From: Lepas anatifera
Lineage: Eukaryota > Arthropoda > Thecostraca > Lepadidae
Length of the DNA stretch: 64,000 nt
Direction of reading: 5' to 3'
Assembly: GCA_034440635.1 (NCBI GenBank)
Contig: JAOTON010001589.1
Coordinates: 62,001 to 126,000, forward strand
The translations under genes and the position numbers were made by a program. Shown one piece after another: positions 45,817 to 57,688 of this stretch (its first letter is position 1; each line of letters begins with the position of its first letter). The notes beneath the pieces are model-generated. The model did no database searches. It had not been told where the DNA came from and saw only the letters and a list, made by a program, of their open reading frames with translations.

Positions 45817-46175
45817 CACTTTGAATATAGAAAAAATATATCGAAAAAATATGTATCTCTTTAAGTTCATTTAAAAATAGCTACTTCGTACATTTTTCCG
45901 TGACATACTATTTGGCACCCCAGAGCGCCAGGGAAATGTTAGTGTATTTCTGTATATTTAGTGACGGTTTGTATCTGTTGATGTGAAGTGCTTCTTTTAT
46001 GAATAGCCGGTAGTGGGGGGATTCCAGGGCAGATCGACCAAGGCTTGACACCACCATATCTAGAAAAAATCTGAAACTTTGCCTCCGGGGTAGTTTTGGT
46101 TCAGGAACGCGCCTGGCCCGATAGTCATCAGTTGCCAGCTGACCTACGGTATTTATGGTACATACCACCTGCCAG
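45524..46175 (-). mobile_element. Penelope-like element 3' fragment, end of GIY-YIG region plus 3' UTR
   Basis: The - strand frame 46168-45908 ends with SPHYRLFIKEALHINRYKPS and LNIQ, the usual C-terminal end of the endonuclease region in Penelope-like elements. The 3' UTR continues (GCGGCACCCAGCAC, ATGAATATCGGAGACTTATTG) to a (TA)n tract at 45523, and is itself interrupted by (TA)n at 45772-45812. A homologous, diverged 3' end lies on the opposite strand at 46850-47578. Family assignment rests on the short C-terminal motif. Confidence 0.65.
45772..45812. repeat. (TA)n microsatellite inside a Penelope-like 3' UTR
   Basis: About 20 TA dinucleotides between the coding end and the conserved distal 3' UTR of the element. 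Confidence 0.95.
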
Positions 46176-46184
46176 TTGACCTAA

Positions 46185-46323
46185 ATCATTTTGCCAGAAG
46201 CTGCAAAAATTTCGAGTTAGAGGTACATGAAGTACGGTGGCGCTGCACGAAGGTGTTTTTTTTTACTACCTGTGGAAACCCGAAGAGGCCGGTTGCGCAC
46301 CCCCTTGTGTGGGCGGGTGTTAA
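46185..46323 (+). repeat. TTAA MITE right-end fragment
   Basis: It ends GTGTGGGCGGGTGTTAA at 46323 and contains TACGGTGGCGCTGCACGAAG and GTGGAAACCCGAAG, resembling the right ends at 43985-44065 and 14360-14463. Only the terminal ~140 bp is recognisable. Confidence 0.55.
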
Positions 46324-46849
46324 TTCTCATATATTTTGACACTTGCACGATGAAAATTTCGTAAAGACAATGCCATATGATTGCAGGAAACCGATTACAA
46401 AAGCAATTGCTTTGTTTGCGATGTTAAACATAAGGCTGTACCACCGTAGTGGTCAAAAACCGTCTGCATACTTACCTTAGGTGCCAAAAATTTCAAATTT
46501 ATAGCAAGAACGCATTTGTTATTTTTTTATCGAAATATATTTTCTGAACCCAAATTTTTGAGGTGTCTAAAAGGGCAATTTCAACTGCGAAAAGGTGAAG
46601 CTAGGTCAAACAAGAAAATCTCAAACGAATTAAAAGTAAAAATTTTGACATTTTGAAATTTTCTTTTTCAAAATAATGTGAAGCTCCAGACGAGTTCAAT
46701 GATATACAAAACTTGTTAATCAGGCAATGCGTTTTTTAGTTATGAAGCATCAGAGATGAGTACAAGGTGACCTCCCGAAAATGCCTCGTGCTATAACTCG
46801 GTCACTGTTGGTCGGAGGGGGCTAAGATTCTCACACGCGTGTTCCTGGC
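46324..46849. other. Unassigned AT-rich sequence between mobile fragments
   Basis: No gene. Contains scattered GGTCA motifs (AGGTCAAACAAG, AAGGTGACCTCC), hinting at a decayed relative of the AGGTCA-rich MITEs. Confidence 0.35.
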
Positions 46850-47687
<838 letters not shown>

Positions 47688-47689
47688 CT

Positions 47690-47931
47690 GGAGGGGGGTA
47701 AACTGTTTTTGGTCCCCCAAAAGTCAATTTTTTGGAAAAGGTGTTTACACTAGGTTTGTAGAGAAAAAATATTCGCTCTCACCCCCCCTCGAGAGCGATC
47801 CTGTACTTGGAGAGGTAAGTTATACTAGGTCTGTCGCGCACCCAAATTGCACGTCCCCCCCCGAGGAGGAGAGACAGACATGGGTTTGCCCCCACCCCCT
47901 CCCCCCAAAAAACTCGAGTCTGCGCCTGCCC

Positions 47932-47933
<2 letters not shown>
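47690..47933 (-). repeat. Short MITE-like repeat (GGCG-GACGCA type)
   Basis: The reverse complement matches 59104-59340: GGGCAGGCGCAGACTCGAGT, CATGTCTGTCTCTCCTCCT, ACAGACCTAGTATAA. It is bounded on both sides by (TA)n tracts. Non-coding. Confidence 0.6.

Positions 47934-47973
<40 letters not shown>
47934..47973. repeat. (TA)n microsatellite
   Basis: About 20 TA dinucleotides immediately left of the long palindrome. Confidence 0.97.
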
Positions 47974-47976
<3 letters not shown>

Positions 47977-47990
47977 TATATTTTGGCACT

Positions 47991-49000
47991 ATATTTTCTT
48001 CGATGCAACGCCTATTGAACTGAACCGCTGACACAGTTTTTGATAACCTTTTGCTAGTTTTACGATAGAATTAATTAGGTTCTTGTTTGCATGGTTTAAA
48101 TTATGTATAAGTCGTCCAAAACTCATAGATAAGTATCTTTTTCACCGACCGGTTTCAGTTTATTTAATTAAACTATTTTCAAGGTGTTCAAAATTCAAAT
48201 GAGCTTGGGGTACAAATATTGCACTTGAAAAATCTAGTTTGGCATGAGCTATTTATGTAAGGAATCACTTCTGTTTAAGCTATGCTAATTAGACGCGTAT
48301 AAACACGGGTCACGGCAAACTACATACAATCATGCATAATCACTTGGCAAGATAATCAACTTCAAATCATTGGCACTTATCAAACAAATTTCCTCGGGAA
48401 GACACGAAAGGGGTGGGGGTTGTACAAAACGACCACTGTTCAACAAATCAATCGGATTCGAGCATGTTCAATTAGTCATCTTTTCAAAACACAACAGCGC
48501 AAACCATACACATCGGATTCACGCGTAATTGTGTATGCTCGAATCCGATAGATTTGTTGAACAGTGGTCGTTTTGTACAACCCCACCCCTTTCGTGTCTT
48601 CCCGAGGAACTTTGTTTGATAAGTGCCAATGATTTGAAGTTGATTATCTTGCCAAGTAATTATGCATGATTGTATGTAGTTTGCCGTGACCCGTGTTTAT
48701 ACGCGTCTAATTAGCATAGCTTAAACGGAAGTGATTCCTTACATGAATAGCTCATGCCAAACTAGATTTTTCAAGTGCAATATTTGTACTCCCGAGCTCA
48801 TTTGAGTTTTGAACACCTTGAAAATAGTTTAATTAAATAAACTAAAACTGGTCAGTGAAAAAGAGACTTATTTAGGAGTTTTGGACAACTTATACAAAAT
48901 TTAAACCATGAAAACAAGAACCTAATTAATTCTATCGTAAAAACTAGTAAAAGGTTATCAATAACAGTGTCAGCGGTTCAGTTCAATAGGCGTTGCATCA

Positions 49001-49009
<9 letters not shown>
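47991..49009. repeat. Long palindrome, ~475 bp arms, 69 bp spacer
   Basis: Left arm 47991-48465 is the inverse of right arm 48535-49009 with scattered mismatches (for example CAGTGGTCGTTTTGTACAAC in both, and GCGTATAAACACGGGTCACG). (TA)n tracts bound it at 47934-47973 and 49004-49076. No open frame of note. Each arm includes a hairpin AGTTTAATTAAATAAACT (allowing variants) next to GAAACCGGTC (left) / AAAACTGGTC (right). Confidence 0.95.
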
Positions 49010-49053
<44 letters not shown>

Positions 49054-49076
49054 CATATATATATATATGTATGTAT
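49004..49076. repeat. (TA)n microsatellite, imperfect
   Basis: TA dinucleotides interrupted by ATACATACATA and TGTATGTA near the right end. Confidence 0.95.
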
Positions 49077-49078
49077 CC

Positions 49079-49814
49079 AAAATTTTTCGAATTTATGACC
49101 TGAGATCAGGTCACGAGGTGACCTCTCTTATTGAAAAGCCTGGGTAATAGCTGCCTAATGATCTAAAAGTCATAATAATGATTGCAAGTTCTCAGCTTGC
49201 TCAGAAAAGCGTTCTTGGACACTCTTTTACAGATCAAAACGGCGATATTTGCATTTGACCTATCTTAGGCCATCAAAGGTCACCAGGGGTAAAAAACAGT
49301 ATTTTGACAATAACTTTTGACCTAATCAAGCTATAGCGAGCGCTGAATCAAACGTCATCGTGTATGTCTCGTCACTGGCTTTAATTTGATATACAGAAAG
49401 GTCACTTTCTGACCTTTTTTACTTCAGGTCATAGTGGGTTGCGAGGTGACCTCTGGAGGTCAAACCACTGGCAGGAGGTCGTTATGTTCACATAGCGGGA
49501 AAAGGTCTGGCTTTTTTATCAAATATACTTTACCAGATTGCAATAGCTCTAACGGCATGAGAGCTATGCTCAGTTTGCTTACATACATGTATTGCATATT
49601 TTAGTGGAAATAGCCTATCGTGACCTAACTTGACCTCTGGGAGTCAAACCATTGGCCGAGCGCTTAAACATGCAAAGTAATTCTTACTGAATTCACACGA
49701 GCTTTCTAATGCACTTTGTAGATTTGCAGTAACCCCCATATTTTCGGAGTTAGAGGGGGCCATCGATGCTCCCGGTGGGGCGAAGGTGGCGCCGGAGCCC
49801 CGGTGGGGCGCGGG
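49079..49814 (-). mobile_element. Family-A MITE, inverted, truncated at a (TA)n tract
   Basis: Reverse complement of about 13440-14170: GACCTGAGATCAGGTCACGA, GACACTCTTTTACAGATC, GAGGTGACCTCTGGAGGTCA, and the terminus CCCCGGTGGGGCGCGGGTTA. The end reads GGGTTATT rather than TTAA. The missing right ~290 bp of the family is replaced by (TA)n. Confidence 0.85.
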
Positions 49815-49939
49815 TTATTGAGCCCGTGTCAAAAGCATCAAGGTAAGTTAACAAAGACAATCACAACATGCTGGCGTACACATTAGGGTGCGCGTTACAA
49901 CACTTTTTTCGAAATCGAAACTTTTTTCACGCGGTTTTA

Positions 49940-50870
49940 GACGGTTTTGCCCGGTGGGGCGGAAGGATGTTGACTAACCCCCTACAGATTTTTCGTCGTC
50001 GTGGAGAAGCGGCGACGCCAAGCACCACCGTACTTCGCACAGCTTATCATTCATAAATTCTGCAACTTCCCCTAAAAGTTTTAAGTTCGGGTCATCTCGG
50101 GCCAGGTCACCAGGCCAGTTCAAGTGACCTCACTTCAAAAAATGTTTGGGATTGCATAACTCGGAGTAGGGTTGATTTATCAATGTGAAACCTTTTTCAT
50201 ATAATTGGTTCACCGGGGGGCTACAAACTGTATTTCGGTATTTTGTATATTGTTGACCTAAGGTCAGGTACGGGTCATGGCCTCTCCATTGGAAATGCAT
50301 GGGAAAGCGCAACTTTGCCAAAAAATGTTTCTTTTTCTGTATATTAAGCTTATAGGGACTTCCTATTCCCGGGATCGTAGTATCACAGGCCACTCGCAAG
50401 GCTCATTTTGCAAGTTTTGACCTGTGACCTCTGAGAAGTCATTTTGGTCTACCTAAGCACGTTTTGAGACTTATGTCAATAACTGCGCCGTAATTGCACT
50501 AGAGCTCTCATTTGGATACCACTATGCTAGATTTGTCATTACGAGTCGAGTGATATGCATATTGACTATGTTTAGTTAGATGATGACCTTGACCTGACCC
50601 TAGGTCATGCCATTTTTATTCTTTGATCTAGTATGGTCATATTGTACATCATTCGAATCGCCATAAAGAGAGGAATCGAATGACGTTTAAATTTTGGCTC
50701 TAACTAACTCAGCCAAACGCTAGAGTAAAGTGTCCTAAATTGTGCTATTTTGACCTTTAATAACCTCAATATTACTCTGAGCTAAAACGTTATGGGAAGA
50801 GTTTCTTAATCGGCTCAATGGTCTATCAAACCATTCTTGTGCTTTTTGCTACCCCGCTCAGAGGCTGAAT
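49940..50870 (-). mobile_element. Family-B-type MITE, inverted fragment
   Basis: Contains GCCCGGTGGGGCGGAAGG near 49949, then AGGTCACCAGGCCAG, GGTCATGGCCTCTCCATTGG and CTGTGACCTCTGAGAAG, matching the family-B copy at 54790-55469 in the same direction and 14464-14820 in inverse. It is cut at 50870 by SINE-1. Confidence 0.7.
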
Positions 50871-51289
50871 TGCCGCCCCGGTAGTTCTGTTGGTAGATCG
50901 TTGGGCTCTGACTCGCTGCTCAGAAACATGCAGTGGCAAAGCATGTCCAGGCTTGGGATCGGTTCCCATTGAGACGCTCCGGCGCTCAATAGTTTATCCA
51001 ACGTAGGTCGGCTAGCAACTGACTGGTGAGAGGGTGACCTGAGCGGGGCGGCCGTCCCCGTACTTTGTGGGACGTTAACCTTTGGCTTCTAAATTAACCC
51101 TTCATTGTGGGAGTTGCTCGTTCGGGTGGTGGGGTTGGGGTCTCCGTGACAAGTCCATCGATGACTTTAGTGAGACTTCGACTCCAACAGCCGTACTAGG
51201 AACAACTTGGACAAAGTTCAAAAAGATTCGAGAGGGGGGGTGGCAGCACCAGCCCAGCTTGTCAAAATTGGTTCCGATGTCGCTTTGAT
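50871..51289 (+). repeat. SINE-1 copy with tRNA-like head and long tail
   Basis: Starts TGCCGCCCCGGTAGTTCTGT; box A-like TTCTGTTGGTAGATCG and a weak box B-like GGGATCGGTTCCC. Continues through CAACTGACTGGTGAGAGGG, CCCTTCATTGTGGGAGTTGC, GTTCGGGTGGTGGGGTTGGG and AACAACTTGGACAAAG. The inverted partner is at 54190-54619. Confidence 0.85.
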
Positions 51290-51461
51290 TTTCAGCCTTA
51301 GTGATGGAGTGCACTCTGGTTTCTTTATTTGTATTGTAATAATTTAATATTGCAACAGATTCGTAGTTTGCGTTTTGGCAGAACAGGAATACGATCTATA
51401 AGCTTTTTTTTATTTCTAAGCTAAAAAGTGAAACCTATCTATACACATAAGCTGGTAGATA

Positions 51462-51518
51462 AGACTCACGTCTGCGGCATTTATTTCTGAAGAACATAAA
51501 CGCCGCAGACGTGAGTCT
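51462..51518. repeat. Perfect 17 bp hairpin
   Basis: AGACTCACGTCTGCGGC (51462-51478) and its exact inverse (51502-51518) are separated by 23 bases. It lies just outside the end of the large inverted duplication and 56 bp before the hAT element. Confidence 0.85.
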
Positions 51519-51967
51519 GAGAGGCCGGTCCGGATGGCTCTGAGACCGCTGCACATGGAGAGCGCGGTGCCATTAGGGCTGATAATCCCGGGAAATTTTT
51601 GCAATCCCGGGACCCCGGGATTCATCAACCCTCAATCCCGGGATATCCCGGGATCCCGGGATTGGGCAATTTTTTCAATAAATATGTCGGAAGTTAGTGT
51701 CTGCTTTAGATAACGTATGTGACGTATTCTTAACAGCATAGTAAATATTTCCCGTTAAGGATAACTCATAGCATACTAATTACACCATGCGGAATGCACA
51801 TGAAAATTCATATGGACACTAAACAGAATAAAATGTTCTGCTCCCCAAACAAATAAAGACATATGAATGATATTGCCAATATATATTTCTTGGTTATATT
51901 TCCAGTCATATTACAATAAAGGTATTTACCTATTGTGAGCTGTCATATTGTGTCCTGGTCACACAAG

Positions 51968-52360
51968 TCACCTGTCACGATAGTAGCACTTAAGGAAGCA
52001 AAGGGCATCAACGGCTTCGTCGCCGAGGCTCGACCGTTCTTTAGTGACGATATTCCCGACAGTTGAAAACACGCGTTCCGAGTCAACACTCGTAGGGACT
52101 ATGTCCTTGAGCCACCTGTAGGACAGAACTATCATAACCGTTCTTCCAGAGGCAGGCAGGTTTTCCAACTCTTTCCTAATGGCCTTGGTCATAAGCGAAG
52201 GATTGGAGAGACTGAGCCTGGATGCACTTGAACTGTGATATGGCTCTGGAACTCTTATCTTATCTAGAGCCTGTTGAAGTATCGATTGAAGCGACTGTGC
52301 TGGCTGAGGATCATCAACGTCCATCGCTTCTGCATCTACAACTACTCCGGAAGCATGCAT
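51968..52360 (-). pseudogene. hAT transposase C-terminal dimerisation domain remnant
   Basis: A 130-codon frame whose C-terminal half reads WLKDIVPTSVDSERVFSTVG then NIVTKERSSLGDEAVDALCF, the classical hAT dimerisation domain (SxRxFS..G....RssL....v..L.fLk). The N-terminal BED finger and catalytic RNase H-like core are absent, so it is not a complete transposase. It ends in CYYRDR near the left terminus of the element. Confidence 0.85.
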
Positions 52361-52453
52361 CTGTCCCAGGTCATTTTTAACATGTTAACTGGGGGCCAAT
52401 TGGCCCCCGTCGGCCGAAATGCCCCCCCCAGTGCCGGCAAATTGTCCCCCAGT

Positions 52454-53860
52454 AAAAAGACAAGTCTTGCTTAAAACTTAATAAAAAACTCACCTAACGA
52501 AAATAAAACAGAATACCACCCTTTAATAATAAGTTTGTTCTATTGCTCGTCCCAAACCGACAATCCATAAAAATTGTATTCAAACACTACCATCAGTAGC
52601 CGTCTACTCCATCGTGCAAAAACGTAACAAAGCAAGTAGTTGCGGGAAATCCCGGCTAAGTAGCCTCAGCATCAATTTAACTAACCACAACGCAGGAAAT
52701 AGCCTAAAACCAATCAAAAATAGTTTTTATCCGACCAGAAGCCCCCGCCAGCCGGTACCGTGGCACTGCATGATGCTCTCATTTCATACGTGGTCGGTTG
52801 TATGTATGTATGTATATTTCAGAACATCCTCATACAGGAGAGGCTTTTCATATTCCATCGTCAATTGGGTGCAACAGGAGATAAAAAGATAAAAGAGTAA
52901 AAATCACAAGAAAACCTAAAAAGCAATAAAAGAAAGGTAATCACACATAAAACTCATTTAAAACAGATCCACGTTGTCAGCGCTCAGAGCTCGTTCGTGG
53001 ATTAGGCGGGACACAGTGTAGTCAAAGCGCGTCAGACTGGTTACTGGCGTGCCAGCGGGAAGTGCTTAGCCCATTTATTATTATTGTGTTGGTAGCATAT
53101 AACCGACTTCCCGGACGTGTGCTTGGTGGCCGTGCAGGCTCATTTAAGCGACGACTGCAGGCACACATGCACAACCCCTAACCAGTGACCACTTGTATCG
53201 ATTATTGTATATGTAAATGTGTGAAAGATGTGTCTGTGGGTGTGTGGGTGTGTATTTTTCCCACTTTATTCACATCTATCTACTGTGACACGAGCCATGA
53301 AAAACCAAAATTGATTGGATGTGCTCAAGAATGATACAAATACAAATACAAATATGTGAAATTTAGAGTGAGATCGTTGCATTACTTTTTCTGTAAAGTT
53401 GATAGGGGAGACCGGGGTCAACTGTAACGATTCTTACTTTTCTGCTTCAGGAAGGGCAAAGCTTTGTGCCAGAAAACTTTTCATCATATTTTCAGCAGCC
53501 TTGACATTTTGGCTATCTGGCAGATGTAGCACTATACCAAAATAAAAACATTGATTGGTCTTTGCTTGGCTCGTACATAAAGTCATGCGTCTGGTTCTTT
53601 TCGATCGCGATGCATGTCTCGTTAGGGTCTTTCAAAAAACATTTTTTTTACTTTTCAGACTTGAGCTCGAACAGAGAAACTGACACGGTGTGAACTATGA
53701 AGCGATGCCAGGTATAATCTACGTATGTACATGCAGAAGGGAGAGCCTGGCTTTTGCTTGTGTTTGAACATTTCAGGTAGGTAAAATATTAAGCATAAAA
53801 CAACGCTGTAGCATGTTGTTGGATTCTATAATGATTTTATTACTATCAACGACGCTTTCC
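52454..53860. other. Interior of the hAT element, no coding remnant recognised
   Basis: No further transposase motifs were found on either strand. The stretch includes 53218-53260, rich in GTGTG, and small frames without similarity. Probably internal sequence decayed or replaced. Confidence 0.4.
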
Positions 53861-54189
53861 ACGCTATTTTTAGTGTTGGAAAATATCGGGATCCCGGGAT
53901 TCAGAAATATATAATTCCGGGATTCGGGATTAACACAATCCCGGGATCCCGGGATCCCGATCCCGGGATTATCAGCCCTAGGTGCCATGCAGACAGTGTG
54001 ATGTGCTGTTGGATAAAATATTACAGTAAACTTCCAACTTATGTATATAGATGGCTTTCACTTTTTAGCTTGGAAATTGTTCAACACATAAAGATCTTAT
54101 TCCTGTTTTTCCAAAACGCAAACTGCGAATCTGTTGTAATATTACATTATTACAATACAAATAAAGAAACCAGAGTGCACTCCATCACT

Positions 54190-54619
54190 AAGGCTGAAAA
54201 GCAAAGCGACATCGGAACCAATTGTGACAAGCTGGACTAGTGCTACCACACCCCTCCTCTCGAATCTTTTTAACTTTGTCCAAGTTGTTCCTAGTACGGC
54301 TGTTGGAGTCGGAGTCTCACTAAAGTAATCAATGGACTTCTCACGAAGACCCCAACCCCATCACCCGAACGAGCAACCCCCACAATGAAGGGTTAACTTA
54401 GAAGCCAAAGCTTAACGTCTCACAAAGCACGGGGACGGCCACCCCACTCAGGTCACCCTATCACAAGTCAGTTGCCAGCCGACCTACGTCAGATAAACTA
54501 TTGAGCGCCGGAGCGTCTCAATGGGAACCGATCCCAATCCTTGACATGCACTGCCACTGCATGCTTCTGAGCAGCGTGCCGGAGCCCAACGCTCTACCAA
54601 CTGAGCTGCCGGGGCGGCA
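54190..54619 (-). repeat. SINE-1 copy, inverted
   Basis: The reverse complement begins TGCCGCCCCGGCAGCTCAGT and has a well-preserved box A (CAGCTCAGTTGGTAGAGCG). The remainder matches 50871-51289 closely. It forms the right half of the large inverted duplication around the hAT element. Confidence 0.85.
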
Positions 54620-54789
54620 ATTCAGCCTCTGAGCGGTGTAACGAAAAGCGCAAGAATGGTTTGATAAACCATTGAACCGATTAAGAAACTCTTCCCATAA
54701 CGTTTTAGCTCTGAGTAATATTGAGGTTATTAAAGGTCAAAGAGCACAATTTAGGACACTTTACTCTAGCGTTTAGCTGAGTTGCCTAG

Positions 54790-55469
54790 CAAAAGTACGG
54801 ACCATGACCTCTCCATTGGAAATACATGGGAAAAACAGAAATTTGGCTGTATTTGTGTAGGTAAAGCTAATAATGCCATCATATTCCTCAAATCGAAGTG
54901 TTATGGGTCCCTTTCCAGTTTCGTGTCGCCATTGTTTACCTGTGACCTCTGAGAGGTCATTTGGAGCTACTTAAGCGGTTTTCAGACTTTGGTCAATAAC
55001 TTTGCATGAAATGATGATACAGCTTTTATTTTCATACCACTGCGTTTGGATTGCTATTGCGAGTCGATTTATATGCATATTGACTATGCTAAGTAAAAAA
55101 GTGACCTTGACCTGACCTGAGGTCAGGTCATTTTTTATTTTGACCTAGTATGGTCATACTATACATCATTCGATTTACCGTGAGAAGAGGGAGCGAATGG
55201 TGCTTAGAAATGATTCTAACTCAACTCTGTGAGAAGCTAGAGCCAAAAAAAAACTTTGCTCAAAATGACAACTTCTTTGACCTGTCATGACCTCAATATT
55301 GACCTGAGTCAAAAAGTAACCAATAAAGTTTCCTCGTGAATTTGTATGAGCTATCCACCAGCTATTGTGTTTTTCGCTATCTCTCATAGGGGCCGAGCTC
55401 GAGGGGGGTGTTCAAACACCCCCCCCACCAGGGCAAATGTGGCTCGGAGGCCCACCAGGGTGCGGGTTA
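54790..55469 (-). mobile_element. Family-B TTAA MITE, truncated
   Basis: Ends CCCACCAGGGTGCGGGTTAA at 55469, with subterminal GGGGGGTGTTCAAACACCCCCC, a perfect dyad. The interior has GACCTTGACCTGACCTGAGG and GAGAGGTCATTTGG. Its homologous counterparts are 13040-13435 plus 14464-14820 (inverse) and 50250-50720 (direct). Confidence 0.78.
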
Positions 55470-57688
55470 AATCATAACCATTGCATCAAAAAAGCCGCAA
55501 ATAGCTCCATCCTGATCCTTATAGAGAAGACAAACACCTCTTCTGGTAACTGCGTGAGTATGCAGTCTTGTAACCGGCTAAATTCCAGGTTTCCGACCGT
55601 ACGTCCCGTATCGTGAAATCCTGTGACGCTGCACCCGCTCGTTTAGAAATCGCGGAAATGTCCCGGAAGCCCGGCTCTGTATCCTTTTCTGTCCTAATTA
55701 AGACCGCAACCGTGTGCGGCTGGCCCACTCAGCAGCAGCGTTTTCCAGCGGGACGCTCGTGCTAAACCAGTTGTGTAGACACCAGTGCTTCTTTGGATTG
55801 AAAGAGAAAGTCTATTCACTTTTAATCCAGTCTTGTTTCATCATTTTTCAGCACCTGCATCGGCATCCGCTTCAGATTCCGCCAGAGATTAGTGACCTGA
55901 AAAGTGCCGACCTGTTTGGGAAATTTCACTTTTGCGGTTCGCCGTTTTGTGCTAGTAGGTCTTCAGGAACCTGTTCATGTGCGGTTGACACTAGCATGTT
56001 GCCCGACTGTGGTAAAGATAAAGGAGGCACGTGGCGTATTCAAAGTGTTTTCTTTTATTCATCCACAGAACTAGGACAATATCAATAATCAATTTCTTTC
56101 ATCGATTATCATGCCGTTCTATTATTTCCTCTCATAAGATCACTTCTAAAAATATGTAATTAGCATTGTTAAATTCTCCCCTGTCACACACTGTATCAAT
56201 TCAATTAAGATATTGGACCAAGAGGACCGCTATCTCCTACTTCCTAACTCACTTGATATTTTTCTTCCTTCCTTAAATCTTTCTGTGTTTCCTATCTGCT
56301 CAGCTTTATCTAATTTGTATCTGCTTATACTGGAAATATTTCGATATCATGGCGAACGTTGCTCTGTTTATTTGCTGCTGTGTTGCTTTAAATGTTGACG
56401 TGTACCCGCTTGTGGTATTCAATCAGTATCATCTTTTTGTGTGTGTATCCTGCCAATACAGCATTTACTGTAGTTGGGAACAGGTCTGAATCCAAGGGGT
56501 GGGCAGTAAAGACATTCTCCCCAACCCTCCGATTTTCGCCGTTTTTTTAAAGCTATATTTTTAACGATTCTGCGACACGTTCCCCAACCATTGACACAGA
56601 TCCGGCGCTGAGTGGGAAAACATTGAATCAAACACAGTCATGGTAATCATGATGCTAGATATAGATGATGCAATGCTTTGTATGCCTTGGCTTCCAGGAC
56701 ATAACATAATTAGCAAACGGCAGAAAATTTCTGGTACAGCCAAATATATTCACATCGTTCAACGGACGAGGTACAACCCCATACGCAAGCTCGATGTACA
56801 ACACATATACATTTACTTATCACACTATGGTAACGATCCGGTACGAACGCTCTCGTCTAACACAGAATGTAACAATAACGTGAAGAAAAGTAGGAAGATT
56901 CGTTGTGCCATTCAGGGGATCAATTGAGGAAAGGTCTAAAATTGTCGATGGAAATATTGGACACAATTAGAAGGTAAGTTAAGGTGTTAGTAATGATGAG
57001 GTAGAATTTCTATAGTAGAATGCTTCCGAAGAATGTTACACGAACTTTAGTAGGTATCGTTATAATTTTACTGTTTTCAAGGTTTACCAAAGCATGCTTA
57101 TTCAACATTTCAATTATTTTTGGGGTTCAAATAAGGGCATGCTCAGTAACTGTATAAGACGGTCTCAAGGTTTAGAGAATGCCTGTCTTAAAGGGAAGAT
57201 TATAGGGCTATTCGCATTTAAAATGCGTAGGCAAGATGTCGATGAAGTAAAATAATACAAAAGAAACCTTCCTTATTTGGGCTTAAGATAATTTGAGACG
57301 TGAAGTTTGGTGCTGTTAGAGCATGGAGCAGAATAAGGGACAGAATGAAAGCTAAAAACGAAAGCTTCTTGAAAGCGCGGAGTAGAAGCCAGTACATAAC
57401 ATGACACAAGGGTGACACAGCGTGGACTAGATCACCACTGGACAGTTTCCTGCCCACGTGAGTTTCCCATGTTCGACACATCCCGCAGAATCGAACAAAA
57501 ACTGCTGCGGAGTAACATCTCACGACTCCTCAAATCAAGAATTTGTCAGACTTGTTCAAAGCAGCGTTCTGACATTAAATACATCGTTAAAAGGAGACTG
57601 AACAGCTGTTGATTTCAAAAGGTTTCCATCAACAAGGACCCAAACTCTAACGTTAACAGGTTTCGATCAGACTCTGCATCCTCTACTC
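55470..57688. other. Intergenic, no gene recognised
   Basis: Includes several 60-125 codon frames (for example 55714-56088 and 57412-57612) without recognisable domains or matching splice signals. The 3' UTR of the - strand gene ending at 57689 should occupy the right edge; no AATAAA is obvious close to the stop. Confidence 0.4.

Larger units (their letters stand above)
51574..53980 (-). mobile_element. hAT-superfamily DNA transposon, internally decayed, 8 bp target duplication
   Basis: Terminal inverted repeats TAGGGCTGATAATCCCGGGA at the left and its exact inverse at 53961-53980. Flanking direct repeats GGTGCCAT at 51566-51573 and 53981-53988 are a perfect 8 bp duplication, as hAT elements make. 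Both subterminal regions are packed with CCCGGGAT motifs. The 2407 bp body keeps only the 3' end of a transposase gene (51968-52360). A palindromic insert or hairpin with ACTGGGGGCCAATT ... AATTGTCCCCCAGT ends lies at 52388-52453. Defective, but the intact ends could be recognised in trans. Confidence 0.93.
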
